DNA of 35,151 nt, taken from contig NZ_MQWA01000001.1 in NCBI RefSeq assembly GCF_002954445.1, positions 1,076,308 through 1,111,458 of the forward strand, given 5' to 3'. Both the position numbers and the translations under genes were made by a program. Position 1 is the first letter of the stretch, and each line of letters starts with the position of its first letter. A model generated the notes under the pieces. It was given only the letters and a program-made list of their open reading frames with translations, was not told the origin of the DNA and did no database searches. Of the stretch, positions 7,362-15,661 are shown piece after piece. The stretch is from Rubritalea profundi (GTDB lineage: Bacteria > Verrucomicrobiota > Verrucomicrobiia > Verrucomicrobiales > Akkermansiaceae).

Positions 7362-8783
7362 GTGGCAATAGAACGCAAGATTCCGAACTTAGACACCGTC
7401 ACCACAATCAATGATGACGGATCGAAGTACAACATCCACCCAGCCGACGTAAAAGGCTCGTTTACCACGCGCCGGCGACTCACTGCTTGGTTTCTCATCG
7501 TCGTCTACGTTGCCCTACCATGGATTCAGATCAACGGCTATCCGGCTGTCTTTATCAACCTCGATGAACTACGGTTCCACTTCTTTGGATTCACCTTATT
7601 GACTCAGGATCTCTGGGTGTTTTTCTTTCTCATTTCAGGCCTAGCCTTCGGGCTCTTTGTGCTGGCGGCTCTTGTCGGACGCGTGTGGTGCGGATGGTTC
7701 TGCCCCTATACTGTCTTTCTTGAACACCTTTACCGCCGAATCGAGCGCTTCGTAGATGGTGACGCCACCAAACGCAAGAGGCTCGATGCCGCTGCGATGA
7801 GCAGCTCAAAGGCGATCAAGCGCAGCATCAAGTGGGGGCTCTACGTCCTAGCCTCTTTTATCCTCGCGCATATCTTCCTCTCTTACTTTATTTCCATTCC
7901 TGAAGTCTGGAAGAATGTCACTGATAACCCCACGGAAAACTTCTCACAGTTCCTTTTCATTCTCGCATTCACTGGCATTTTCACCTTTTGCTTTGGTTGG
8001 TTTCGCGAGCAATTTTGTATTATCCTCTGCCCCTACGGTCGCCTTCAATCGGCACTTACCGATGACCAGACGATCACCGTAACCTACGATTACAACCGAG
8101 GTGAACCGCGTGGCAAAAAACGCAAATTCTCCATCGAAGAAACTGGCGACTGCATCGACTGCCGCCGCTGCGTGAGTGTCTGCCCAACAGGCATCGACAT
8201 CCGCAACGGAATCCAACTGGAATGTACCGCTTGTTCGGCCTGTGTCGATGCTTGTAATGACATCATGAAGAAGGTGGATCGCCCAACGGGTCTCATCCGC
8301 TATGATTCCACTGCGGGAGTCAAAACTGGCAAGCGCAACATACTGCGCCCACGTATCTTCCTCTACTTGCTGCTTACAATATTTGGACTCGGCGCGCTGA
8401 CAGTCACTTTCCTAAACAAGGCAAAACCATTTTACGGAGGAGTCACTCGCATGCTTGGCTCACCCTTCGTCGCCTCTGCAGAAGGAGTGCGGAACACCTT
8501 CGTCATCAACCTAACGAATAAACGTAATCGCGATGCTAGCTTCACCATCAAACTCGAAGATAAGGAAGCACATCAGTTGCAGGCAGAAGACCGCACACTC
8601 ACTCTGACGCCTCTCGCTGAAGACTCCTTCACCCTCTCCATTCTTGCTCCGATTGATAGCTATAAAGGGACTTTAGATATCCACTTCATCATCACGGCGG
8701 ATGACGGCACCACGCAGTCATTGCCAGCTAGATTCCTGGGACCAGGAGTCCGCCTCTACAAAGAAAGCCAACAGAACAAATGA
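7362..8783 (+). CDS. ccoG: Cytochrome c oxidase accessory protein CcoG (FixG/RdxA family)
   Basis: Polytopic iron-sulfur protein that helps cbb3 assembly, in other bacteria by reducing Cu(II) for delivery to CuB. 473 aa with a GTG start. Membrane helices lie at about 41-60, 84-106, 158-178, 196-214 and 339-357. Motifs: RVWCGWFCPYTVFLEHLYR near residue 110 and LCPYGRLQS near 223, then two clusters of four cysteines at 264/267/270/274 and 288/291/294/298. The second cluster ends C-N rather than the usual C-P. The C-terminal 110 residues form the periplasmic Ig-like domain typical of CcoG. Its TGA overlaps the ATG of the next small gene. Confidence 0.94.
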   Translation: MAIERKIPNLDTVTTINDDGSKYNIHPADVKGSFTTRRRLTAWFLIVVYVALPWIQINGYPAVFINLDELRFHFFGFTLLTQDLWVFFFLISGLAFGLFVLAALVGRVWCGWFCPYTVFLEHLYRRIERFVDGDATKRKRLDAAAMSSSKAIKRSIKWGLYVLASFILAHIFLSYFISIPEVWKNVTDNPTENFSQFLFILAFTGIFTFCFGWFREQFCIILCPYGRLQSALTDDQTITVTYDYNRGEPRGKKRKFSIEETGDCIDCRRCVSVCPTGIDIRNGIQLECTACSACVDACNDIMKKVDRPTGLIRYDSTAGVKTGKRNILRPRIFLYLLLTIFGLGALTVTFLNKAKPFYGGVTRMLGSPFVASAEGVRNTFVINLTNKRNRDASFTIKLEDKEAHQLQAEDRTLTLTPLAEDSFTLSILAPIDSYKGTLDIHFIITADDGTTQSLPARFLGPGVRLYKESQQNK

Positions 8784-8884
8784 AAATTTTCTCACTCTTC
8801 TCCAGTCTCTGGTTCTGGGTCGCCTTGATGCACGTGATCCTACTTGGCGCTTGGTACACCATCATCACCATCGCTAACAAATAA
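8780..8884 (+). CDS. 34-aa single-helix membrane peptide of unknown function
   Basis: A short open frame starting MKIFSLFSSLWFWVALMHV and ending TIITIANK. It is almost entirely one hydrophobic helix with aromatic residues. The start is the ATGA overlap with the ccoG stop, the same coupling seen at ccoS/ccoNO and ccoI/araC, which argues that it is translated. It occupies the place where ccoH lies in many cbb3 loci, but it is far too short for CcoH and has no periplasmic domain. Possibly a small assembly or stability factor; function unknown. Confidence 0.55.
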   Translation: MKIFSLFSSLWFWVALMHVILLGAWYTIITIANK

Positions 8885-8901
8885 GGATCGGATTATTCGC
8901 T

Positions 8902-9636
8902 ATGACTGAAATGAGCTCCATCGCCGCGATCAGCGCAGGCCTCGCCACTAGCATCCACTGTGTTGGTATGTGTGGGCCTCTTGCGTGCTCGGTGACGAGC
9001 CGAAGTAAGAACCGTGATCATGCTCTGTTAGAAACTACAGCCTACCACCTTGGCCGAGTCACTAGCTACACGATCATTGGTATGTTAGCTGGGCTGATAG
9101 GCAAGCAACCACTGAGCTTCTTCTTCGACTCACCCGCTGTCATTCTACCATGGTTGATGATCCCCTTCCTAGTCCTCACTGCTTTACCTAACCTAGTTAA
9201 AGTCCCACGACTCAACTTCCTCACACGCCCCTATTACAAAGCAAAATTCTGGGCACAGAACAAACCACCGGGAATCGCGGGTGGTTTATTAGGAATCATT
9301 TCCCCCTGCCTCCCCTGCACACCACTCTATCTTATTTTTGGAGTCTCATTGCTCTCTGGATCGGCTCTCACCGGCGCCAAAATAGCGCTTTGCTTCAGCC
9401 TCGGCACCGTCCCGCTACTCTGGGCGGCCCAATCATCCACCCACCTTCTCACAAAGTGGATTCCCGGCCCCTGGAAAAACCGCCTCCGCAGCACCTTCCT
9501 CATCGCCGTGACCGTCATCCTCGCTATCCGCCTCCAAGGCACGTTACCATTCACTTCAAAAGCGCAAGCTGCGGAAAATATAGAAGCAAAGACAGCAGAA
9601 GAAACAACCAAAGACCTCCCGAGCTGCTGCCACTGA
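8902..9636 (+). CDS. TauE/SafE-like (DsbD_2-type) membrane protein of the cbb3 biogenesis cluster
   Basis: A 244-aa polytopic membrane protein of the sulfite-exporter/urease-accessory-like family that regularly lies beside ccoI and ccoG in cbb3 loci. The N-terminal AGLATSIHCVGMCGPLA is the family signature (conserved His and Cys in the first helix), and SPCLPCTPLYLIFG around residues 134-147 is the second half-repeat signature. Cysteines and histidines in both, plus a C-terminal CCH, suggest copper or thiol chemistry. The exact transported species is unknown. AAGG at about 8884 is a weak ribosome-binding site. Confidence 0.8.
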   Translation: MTEMSSIAAISAGLATSIHCVGMCGPLACSVTSRSKNRDHALLETTAYHLGRVTSYTIIGMLAGLIGKQPLSFFFDSPAVILPWLMIPFLVLTALPNLVKVPRLNFLTRPYYKAKFWAQNKPPGIAGGLLGIISPCLPCTPLYLIFGVSLLSGSALTGAKIALCFSLGTVPLLWAAQSSTHLLTKWIPGPWKNRLRSTFLIAVTVILAIRLQGTLPFTSKAQAAENIEAKTAEETTKDLPSCCH

Positions 9637-9649
9637 GCCTTTAAATGCC

Positions 9650-11977
9650 ATGAGTCTGTGTAAACATTGTTCTACTCCTGTGCGGAGCGCGTCTGAGGAT
9701 TTTTGCTGTCGTGGTTGCGAGAGTGTCTATCAGCTAATCCACGAAGATGGACTTGGCTTATTCTACGAGCTCAAGGCCGGTGATCCACTGACGCCCTTGC
9801 GCGAACGCCCTTTTCAACAGAAGGATTGGAGTTGGCTGTTAGAATCAGCTGAACAACAAAACGACAAGGCCGTCGCAAGCCTCACTTTGGGACTTAGTGG
9901 TATGTCATGCATGGCCTGCGTATGGCTCGTTGAGACCGTTGCAAAAAAACAAGCTGGTGTGATCGAAACCTGTGCGGACAACGCGCATGGATCGTTTGAG
10001 TTTAGCTACCAGGTAGATACATGTAATCTTACGGGGCTTGCGGACACGCTGCACAAACTTGGCTATGAACTCCTTCCAAAGAAACTAGGCAAGCAAGCTG
10101 GCACCACCGACTCGCTCGTTGTTAGACTCGGGATTTGTGGCGCATTGGCGATGAATACGATGGCATTCACCCTGCCTCGTTACAATGGAATGGAGACTTC
10201 AGACGAGTTATCTAGCCTACTCACCACAGTGGTCATAGCCTCATCGACACTCACTCTACTCATCGGGGGATCTTACTTTTTCAAGCGCGCATGGAGCGCG
10301 CTACGTCTCGGTGGAATTCACATGGACCTTCCCATTTCTTTGGGACTTATTCTGTCCTACTTTGGTTCACTCATTGGATGGTCAACGGGTCACGAAGACC
10401 TCTTCTATTTTGACTTTGTCGCCATTTTCACCTTCTTGATGTTATCGGGAAAGCAGCTACAAATATCCTCGCTCAACAAAGCTAACAGCCGCTTCCAAAC
10501 TGATTCTACCCTACCTGAATTTTACAAAACTTCTGATGGTGAAGAACTCGACACAGCAGCTATTCCTGCGGACACCTCCTTGATGATTCCTCCTGGCACC
10601 GTAGTGCCAGTAGACGCACGCCTATTGAGCGAAAGTGCGGACCTTTCGCTCGCGTGGATCACGGGTGAACCAAGCTCGCAGCTCTTTCAGCACACCGCAG
10701 CGATCCCCGCTGGAGCGGTGAATCAAAGTGCCCACAGCATTAAAGTTCAGACTAACACTGCGACCTGCGAAGACGATGCGATCACTCGCCTGCTCAACAC
10801 GCACATCAAACAATCGAGCAATAGCAACCGCCAAGCCCAACAAAAGGCGATTCAAATCTACTTGGCCGTCATCATCGTACTCGGATTCCTCGCTAGCCTC
10901 GGCTGGTGGTTCACTACCCACGACTGGGTCAAGTCACTCCAAGTCCTCATTTCAATCTATGTTGTCTCGTGCCCATGCGGGATCGGACTTGCGCTACCAT
11001 TGTTAGATAGTCGAAGCTCTAAGTTTTCGCACAGCTACGGGATCTTCCCACTCACCTCACGGTTTTGGGAACACCTCACGCGGATCGGTAAAGTAGTGTT
11101 CGATAAAACAGGAACGCTCACCCTCGATAAGCCAGAACTGATAGACAAAGAACAACTCAGCCAATTGAGCGACACGGACAAAGAGATTCTCTTCACCTTG
11201 ACTCGCAGCTCACTCCACCCCTTGAGTCGCTCGATTTTTTCAGAATTAATCAAATCTGGAACCACTAGCAGCTCCATTGAACAATCCCCAACCGAGACCC
11301 CTGGCGTGGGCAACTCCATCACTCTACCGGATGGCAATTCCTATAATCTCGGCCGCAGTGAGGCGGAGCAACAAACCGGTGAGTCGCTCAGCTGCTCCTT
11401 TGCTAAAAATAAAAAAACGATCGCTCACTTTTTATTCACTGAATCTCCACGTGAAGAAGCTGCCGATTCCATTGAAACTCTCAACTCAGTCCTAAAGAGC
11501 CCCTGCATGATTCTCTCAGGAGACGACACTGAACGCGTTTCAAAGGTGGCGAAGAAGCTCCATATCTCCGAACATTTTGGCAACTTATTGCCTGAGCAGA
11601 AACAAGCGAAGATCGAAGAGATCGAACAATCAATGCGAGTCTTGTATTTGGGTGACGGAGTCAACGACCTCCCCGCGTTGCAATCAGCCTCTCTCAGTGG
11701 AGCCCCGTTCGCCAACATCAACATGCTCACTGCGGATGTGGACTTCCTCTTTACCGATGAAACCATGGGCTTTTTGCCGAGGCTCATCCACATCGCCAAA
11801 CAACGGCGCCGCCGCAAGTTCAACCTCATACTCTATACCCTGCTCTACAATGCTATCGTCCTAGGCGTCTGCATCGCTGGGCTAATGTCACCGCTCTATG
11901 CAGCCATTATCATGCCATTAAGTTCCCTTATCAGCATTGGACTCGTCAGTAAACCTTTCAACGTCAAAGCCCCATGA
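9650..11977 (+). CDS. ccoI: Copper-translocating P-type ATPase for cbb3 oxidase (CcoI/FixI type)
   Basis: Exports Cu(I) across the inner membrane for cbb3 oxidase maturation (CopA2/CcoI role). 775 aa. The N-terminal Cys-rich metal-binding segment (CKHC at 4-7, CCRGC at 19-23) is diagnostic of the FixI subfamily, followed by an HMA domain with GMSCMAC (84-90). Membrane helices follow, then the actuator motif TGEPS, ion-binding CPC at 441-443 in SCPCGIGLALP, phosphorylation site DKTGTLT with Asp485, SSLHPLS (the HP motif) and GDGVNDLPAL from 668. All catalytic motifs are intact. The stop overlaps the ATG of the AraC gene. Confidence 0.93.
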   Translation: MSLCKHCSTPVRSASEDFCCRGCESVYQLIHEDGLGLFYELKAGDPLTPLRERPFQQKDWSWLLESAEQQNDKAVASLTLGLSGMSCMACVWLVETVAKKQAGVIETCADNAHGSFEFSYQVDTCNLTGLADTLHKLGYELLPKKLGKQAGTTDSLVVRLGICGALAMNTMAFTLPRYNGMETSDELSSLLTTVVIASSTLTLLIGGSYFFKRAWSALRLGGIHMDLPISLGLILSYFGSLIGWSTGHEDLFYFDFVAIFTFLMLSGKQLQISSLNKANSRFQTDSTLPEFYKTSDGEELDTAAIPADTSLMIPPGTVVPVDARLLSESADLSLAWITGEPSSQLFQHTAAIPAGAVNQSAHSIKVQTNTATCEDDAITRLLNTHIKQSSNSNRQAQQKAIQIYLAVIIVLGFLASLGWWFTTHDWVKSLQVLISIYVVSCPCGIGLALPLLDSRSSKFSHSYGIFPLTSRFWEHLTRIGKVVFDKTGTLTLDKPELIDKEQLSQLSDTDKEILFTLTRSSLHPLSRSIFSELIKSGTTSSSIEQSPTETPGVGNSITLPDGNSYNLGRSEAEQQTGESLSCSFAKNKKTIAHFLFTESPREEAADSIETLNSVLKSPCMILSGDDTERVSKVAKKLHISEHFGNLLPEQKQAKIEEIEQSMRVLYLGDGVNDLPALQSASLSGAPFANINMLTADVDFLFTDETMGFLPRLIHIAKQRRRRKFNLILYTLLYNAIVLGVCIAGLMSPLYAAIIMPLSSLISIGLVSKPFNVKAP

Positions 11978-12966
11978 GTTCACTCACCCTACACAGTTGC
12001 GATGGTCAGCCACTTATGCTAGTTTCCCCGCGTGGAGCGAGAAATCTCCCCTACTGGATGACTGAAACAAAGCACAATAGTATACCCAAAGAGGCTGATA
12101 GCATTTATAAAGAACTGCTAAATACAGACCTTTTCAGCATCTACCGTACAGCCTTCGAGAAGGTCACCGGCCAAACTCTCGCTCTCATTCATCCTGATAT
12201 TATGAGCACTCCTGAGGAGGAATCGGCTCGATGCATGAATGATTTTTGTTCCCTTATGCTTGATACTAAGGTGTGTGAAAGCCGTTGCACTGAGCACACT
12301 CTAGACCTTTCCAAAAGAATCGACCAACAGGCTTTCACTGCCTCTTGTGAAGCAAATGTCACGACTACTCTTATCCCAATCAATACCAAGGTTGGCATCG
12401 TCGCCTATATTCGATCAGGTCAGGTCCGGACTAATGAAAAGGAAATCGACCCAGACTTTTTCCTGAAAATATCCGAAGCCATGCCACCACACGTCAGTCG
12501 TGACGTGATCATGCTTTTTGATGCTGCAAGAGTCTATACCAAGGACGAATATAAATCACAACTCACCTTGTTAGGAGCCTTCGCGCTACAGCTCTCAGAC
12601 CTGGCTAACAACCTACTGATAAAGCCGGCTCCGGGATCCGGAGGCATCGTAGATATCACCAAGCACTACATCCACGTAAAGCTCACAGAGAAAATTAGTC
12701 TCGACGACCTCGCCGAGAATGCCAAGGTCACTAACAGCTACCTCTGTAAGCAATTTAAAAAAGGAACTGGACTTACGGTAGTAGAATACATCAATCGTCA
12801 CCGTATTGAACTCGCGAAAGAGCTTCTCACCAGCAAAAATGTACGCATAATCGAGATAGCCTACGAAACTGGCTTCCAGTCGCTCTCACAATTCAACCGG
12901 AGCTTCCACCGCTACACCGGTCAGTCTCCAACAGAATATAAATCAACAGCGGAACTATCCAGCTAA
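11974..12966 (+). CDS. AraC-family regulator with an N-terminal PocR-like sensor domain
   Basis: 330 aa. Residues about 85-160 resemble a PocR domain: FCSLML, CESRCTEHTLDL, then a Cys before a hydrophobic strand (TLIPINTKVGIVAYIRSGQV). The clustered cysteines (CMNDFC, CESRC, SCE) could bind a metal or sense redox state. Residues about 230-325 are the AraC double helix-turn-helix (SLDDLAENAKVTNSYLCKQFKK and IIEIAYETGFQSLSQFNRSF, ending GQSPTEY). It begins inside the ccoI stop (ATGA) and is followed 11 bp later by a cytochrome gene, so I infer control of the cbb3 locus or a response to O2, copper or haem. That role is inference; the domains are well supported. Confidence 0.82.
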   Translation: MSSLTLHSCDGQPLMLVSPRGARNLPYWMTETKHNSIPKEADSIYKELLNTDLFSIYRTAFEKVTGQTLALIHPDIMSTPEEESARCMNDFCSLMLDTKVCESRCTEHTLDLSKRIDQQAFTASCEANVTTTLIPINTKVGIVAYIRSGQVRTNEKEIDPDFFLKISEAMPPHVSRDVIMLFDAARVYTKDEYKSQLTLLGAFALQLSDLANNLLIKPAPGSGGIVDITKHYIHVKLTEKISLDDLAENAKVTNSYLCKQFKKGTGLTVVEYINRHRIELAKELLTSKNVRIIEIAYETGFQSLSQFNRSFHRYTGQSPTEYKSTAELSS

Positions 12967-12976
12967 CTATCCAACC

Positions 12977-13315
12977 ATGAAAACCTTCGCCCTTATTGCC
13001 TCAGCTATCGCACTGTCAGCTATCACAGCCTGCACAGTACAGCAATCAAATGACCCATTCGCCCCTACCCAGGCAATGGCTCAAGCATCTGGAAAACCTA
13101 TCGAAGACTTAGGTAAAGGGCACTCGATCTTCATGCGTCAGTGCACCCAGTGTCACGAAAAGCGTATTCCGAACGAAATCCCCAGCAAGGAATGGCGCCA
13201 CATCGTCCCCGGTATGGCCTGGAACGCTGGCCTATCAAAAGAAGAAGAACGTCTCGTTACAGAGTACGTCCTCGCCGCCAGCAAGGTGAAGCCCTCTGCG
13301 CCAGTAAACAACTAG
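12977..13315 (+). CDS. Lipoprotein monohaem cytochrome c
   Basis: A 112-aa secreted haem protein: a signal sequence with a lipobox (ITAC, Cys19), a short linker, CTQCH near residue 55, and methionine ligand candidate in VPGMAWNAGLS. It is probably anchored to a membrane facing the periplasm. It is the last gene of the cbb3-associated run and might donate electrons to the oxidase, perhaps compensating for the single-haem CcoP; that is inference. The pattern CxQCHE...W..IVPGM...AGLS..E...V..Y.L is seen in small cytochromes of several phyla. Confidence 0.82.
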   Translation: MKTFALIASAIALSAITACTVQQSNDPFAPTQAMAQASGKPIEDLGKGHSIFMRQCTQCHEKRIPNEIPSKEWRHIVPGMAWNAGLSKEEERLVTEYVLAASKVKPSAPVNN

Positions 13316-13677
13316 TTCCATCGGGGGCTTTCTACTTAAATTGGCGTGTTCATCGCTAGTATTTTTTTGAGCACAAATTAAGCTGATTATTTTTCGTGTG
13401 ATCGAACGAAGGAGAAGAAGCCGGTCAGTGTGAAGCGAGCCAAAGGCGTCGCTCTACGTTTCTAGCGAACTTCTCCAAAGGAGTATTTCACACTAAGCCC
13501 ATGGTGTAGGGCAGAGTTCAAACCATTGATCCAATGACCGTGTCTAAGACTTTGGACACTTGTTAGCCAAAATATGCGCTTATTTGCGGCAATTCTTGCG
13601 CAGCTTCGTGCGAGGGAAATAGCTAGCTTACTCATATCAGGGAGCACTTCGTTCGCTGAGAAAATGAGTAAGTAATT
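13316..13677. repeat. Gene-free stretch with a GCTCTACG-type hairpin
   Basis: No supportable gene in 362 bp. At 13435-13452 a short hairpin (GCGA-GCC, loop AAA, GGC-G-TCGC) is followed by GCTCTACG (13451-13458), the same arrangement as the GCGACCG/CGGTCGC hairpin plus GCTACG in the 203-bp repeats. A 61-aa minus-strand frame here has no family features. No clear promoter is seen for the next gene. Confidence 0.5.
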
Positions 13678-14601
13678 ATGAAAAACTATCTTTTATCTAC
13701 TGGCCTTCTCGCAGGCCTTTCTATCGCAGCACAGGCTGGCGTTCCATTAGCACCAGTGGCAACTCCAGACGCTTTCGCCAATGCTATCACACCGATCTCT
13801 AACCCGACGCTTCACGGCAACCCTCTCCCCAAGACAAACATCCACGCGATGTTGATGCACCAACAACTTTCTGACAAAATCAGTGTTGGAAATGGAGCAG
13901 CAAAGGCACCACTTGGTGGCGACCTCAACCTCGTGGCCGTCCAATTAGAATACGCCTTCAACGAGCGCTTCTCTTTGATTGCCACAAAAGACGGCTACAT
14001 CGACTTTAATCCTGACAACACTCTCACCGATGAGAACGGCTTTGCCAACATCGCAGCCGGTGTCAAATACGCATTCATTTACGACGAGCCGAGCCAGTTC
14101 GTCCTCAGTGGTTCAGCCGTTGTTGAGCTACCTACAGGTAACCGCGATGTGTTCCAAGGTTACGGCGATGGTGCAGTAAACCTCATCGGATCAGCTCTAA
14201 AGCTCTACGATGGCTGGCAGTTCTCAGGTGCCGCTGGTGTTCAACTACCATTCGACACCAAAGAGCAATCCGTCACAGGCTTCGCTAGTGCCCACGTCAG
14301 TTATCACGTAACCGAACGCTTTGTCCCGCTCGCCGAACTCAACTGGTTCCGCGTCATCAGTGAAGGAGAAGGAACTGGCCACGTAGCATCTAGCCTCGCA
14401 GACTTTGAAGGTGGTGACCTCATCAACCTAGGATCAGTCAATGCCTCAGCTAACAAAGACATTGTCACCGCCGCTATTGGCGCGCGCTACAAGCTCACGA
14501 ACAGGCTCAACATAGGTGCCGCCTACGAGATCCCGCTCACAGCCGAAGAAGACAACCTCATGAAGTCACGTGTCACCGTGGACCTAGTCTGGACGTTCTA
14601 A
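13678..14601 (+). CDS. Outer-membrane beta-barrel protein, function unknown
   Basis: 307 aa with a signal peptide (MKNYLLSTGLLAGLSIAAQA, cleavage after residue 20). The rest is alternating beta-strand sequence (FSLIATKDGYIDF, ANIAAGVKYAFIY, NLIGSALKLYDGWQFSGAAGVQLPF) and the chain ends in Trp-Thr-Phe, the terminal aromatic recognised by the BAM machinery. It looks like a transporter-like or general surface barrel with roughly 12 strands. Substrate and role cannot be read from the sequence. It stands alone, with its own terminator downstream. Confidence 0.75.
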   Translation: MKNYLLSTGLLAGLSIAAQAGVPLAPVATPDAFANAITPISNPTLHGNPLPKTNIHAMLMHQQLSDKISVGNGAAKAPLGGDLNLVAVQLEYAFNERFSLIATKDGYIDFNPDNTLTDENGFANIAAGVKYAFIYDEPSQFVLSGSAVVELPTGNRDVFQGYGDGAVNLIGSALKLYDGWQFSGAAGVQLPFDTKEQSVTGFASAHVSYHVTERFVPLAELNWFRVISEGEGTGHVASSLADFEGGDLINLGSVNASANKDIVTAAIGARYKLTNRLNIGAAYEIPLTAEEDNLMKSRVTVDLVWTF

Positions 14602-14646
14602 ACGATAGCTTCCCAATATTCCAACTGAGTAGTGTGTAAGAAAGTC

Positions 14647-14685
14647 GTTGCAGCCAAACCGCTGCAGCGGCTTTTTATATTTTTA
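14647..14685 (+). terminator. Intrinsic terminator after the beta-barrel gene
   Basis: GTTGCAGC (14647-14654) pairs with GCTGCAGC (14661-14668) across a 6-nt loop, followed by GGCTTTTTATATTTTT. An alternative fold pairs CCGCTG with CAGCGG within the same stretch. Confidence 0.75.
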
Positions 14686-14816
14686 GCTCACATCATCAAA
14701 CGTGTTACCTAAATAATGTGCCGATTGATATGCTGAAAATAAGAACTCTATGACAACTACTTTGAGCTCAACTCTTCCCCCTCGACAATCCCGCTAGATC
14801 GTTAGACTATCGCGTT

Positions 14817-15608
14817 GTGGAAGGCACGGACAATACGATAGGAATACTCGACTCAGGTGTCGGTGGACTTTCCGTGTTGTTGGAAATCCGTAAAAAACTG
14901 CCGGGCTCACCCATCCACTACATTGGCGATTCTGCTTGGTGCCCTTACGGCAACAAAGCTGCCGAGCTCATTCAAGCCCGCGCCAGCGCTGTCACTGAGC
15001 GACTGATTGAGATGGGAGCGCGTACAATCGTTGTCGCTTGTAACTCTGCCACCATCCACGCTGTGGAGGCCCTGCGAGCTCGCTACCCCATCCCCTTTGT
15101 CGGCATGGAACCCGCAGTCAAACCAGCCAGCAAACGCACCCAATCTGGTACCATCGGCGTGCTCGCCACCGAAGCGTCGATTGCTGGCGAAAAATTCCAC
15201 ACGCTTCTAAAGACCCACATTCACCCGAAAGGGCTCAAGGTTATCACCCAACCCTGCCCAGATTTTGTGACGTTAGTAGAAGACGGTATTCTTCGTGGAG
15301 CTAAAGTAGAGGCGGCTATCCGCGTATACGCCCTGCCTATGGTTGAGGCTGGTGCTGACACGCTGGTTCTCGGTTGCACCCACTATCCTTTCCTTAGAGA
15401 ATCGATCCAATCCGTGGTGGGACCAGACATCCAGCTCATCGACACTGCCGAAGCCGTAGCCCGCCGCACAGCCACTTTGGTCAAAGATAACGAAGGTCTT
15501 GCGCCAATTTCTGTGCACACAACTGGAAACCTTGCTTGCCTAGAGCGTCTTTTTCCGATTCTCTGCCCATCCCTCCCAGCCTCCCTTCACCAGATCACCA
15601 TTGCGTGA
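14817..15608 (+). CDS. murI: Glutamate racemase
   Basis: Interconverts L- and D-glutamate to supply D-Glu for peptidoglycan. 263 aa. IGILDSGVGGLSVL near the N-terminus carries the catalytic Asp12 environment; the two catalytic cysteines are in VVACNSATIHAVEALR (Cys75) and LVLGCTHYPFL (Cys187), with His189 beside the second. DTAEAVARRT near the end is the usual C-terminal motif. The start is taken as the GTG at 14817 because it is the nearest start before the conserved first strand. It lies 53 bp upstream of the helicase gene. Confidence 0.94.
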   Translation: MEGTDNTIGILDSGVGGLSVLLEIRKKLPGSPIHYIGDSAWCPYGNKAAELIQARASAVTERLIEMGARTIVVACNSATIHAVEALRARYPIPFVGMEPAVKPASKRTQSGTIGVLATEASIAGEKFHTLLKTHIHPKGLKVITQPCPDFVTLVEDGILRGAKVEAAIRVYALPMVEAGADTLVLGCTHYPFLRESIQSVVGPDIQLIDTAEAVARRTATLVKDNEGLAPISVHTTGNLACLERLFPILCPSLPASLHQITIA

Positions 15609-15661
15609 AGTGCTCAGACACTGTCTCATCACTTCCACCGCCCAACTCACACCTTTCAATC

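Noticed and set aside
13462-13647. 61-aa minus-strand frame in the gap before the beta-barrel gene
   Set aside because: No motif, helix pattern or neighbour supports it, and it lies in a repeat-bearing intergenic region.
15536-15661. Longer N-terminus for the DEAD-box helicase
   Set aside because: These codons overlap the end of murI and encode Pro/Ser-rich non-family sequence before the Q motif.
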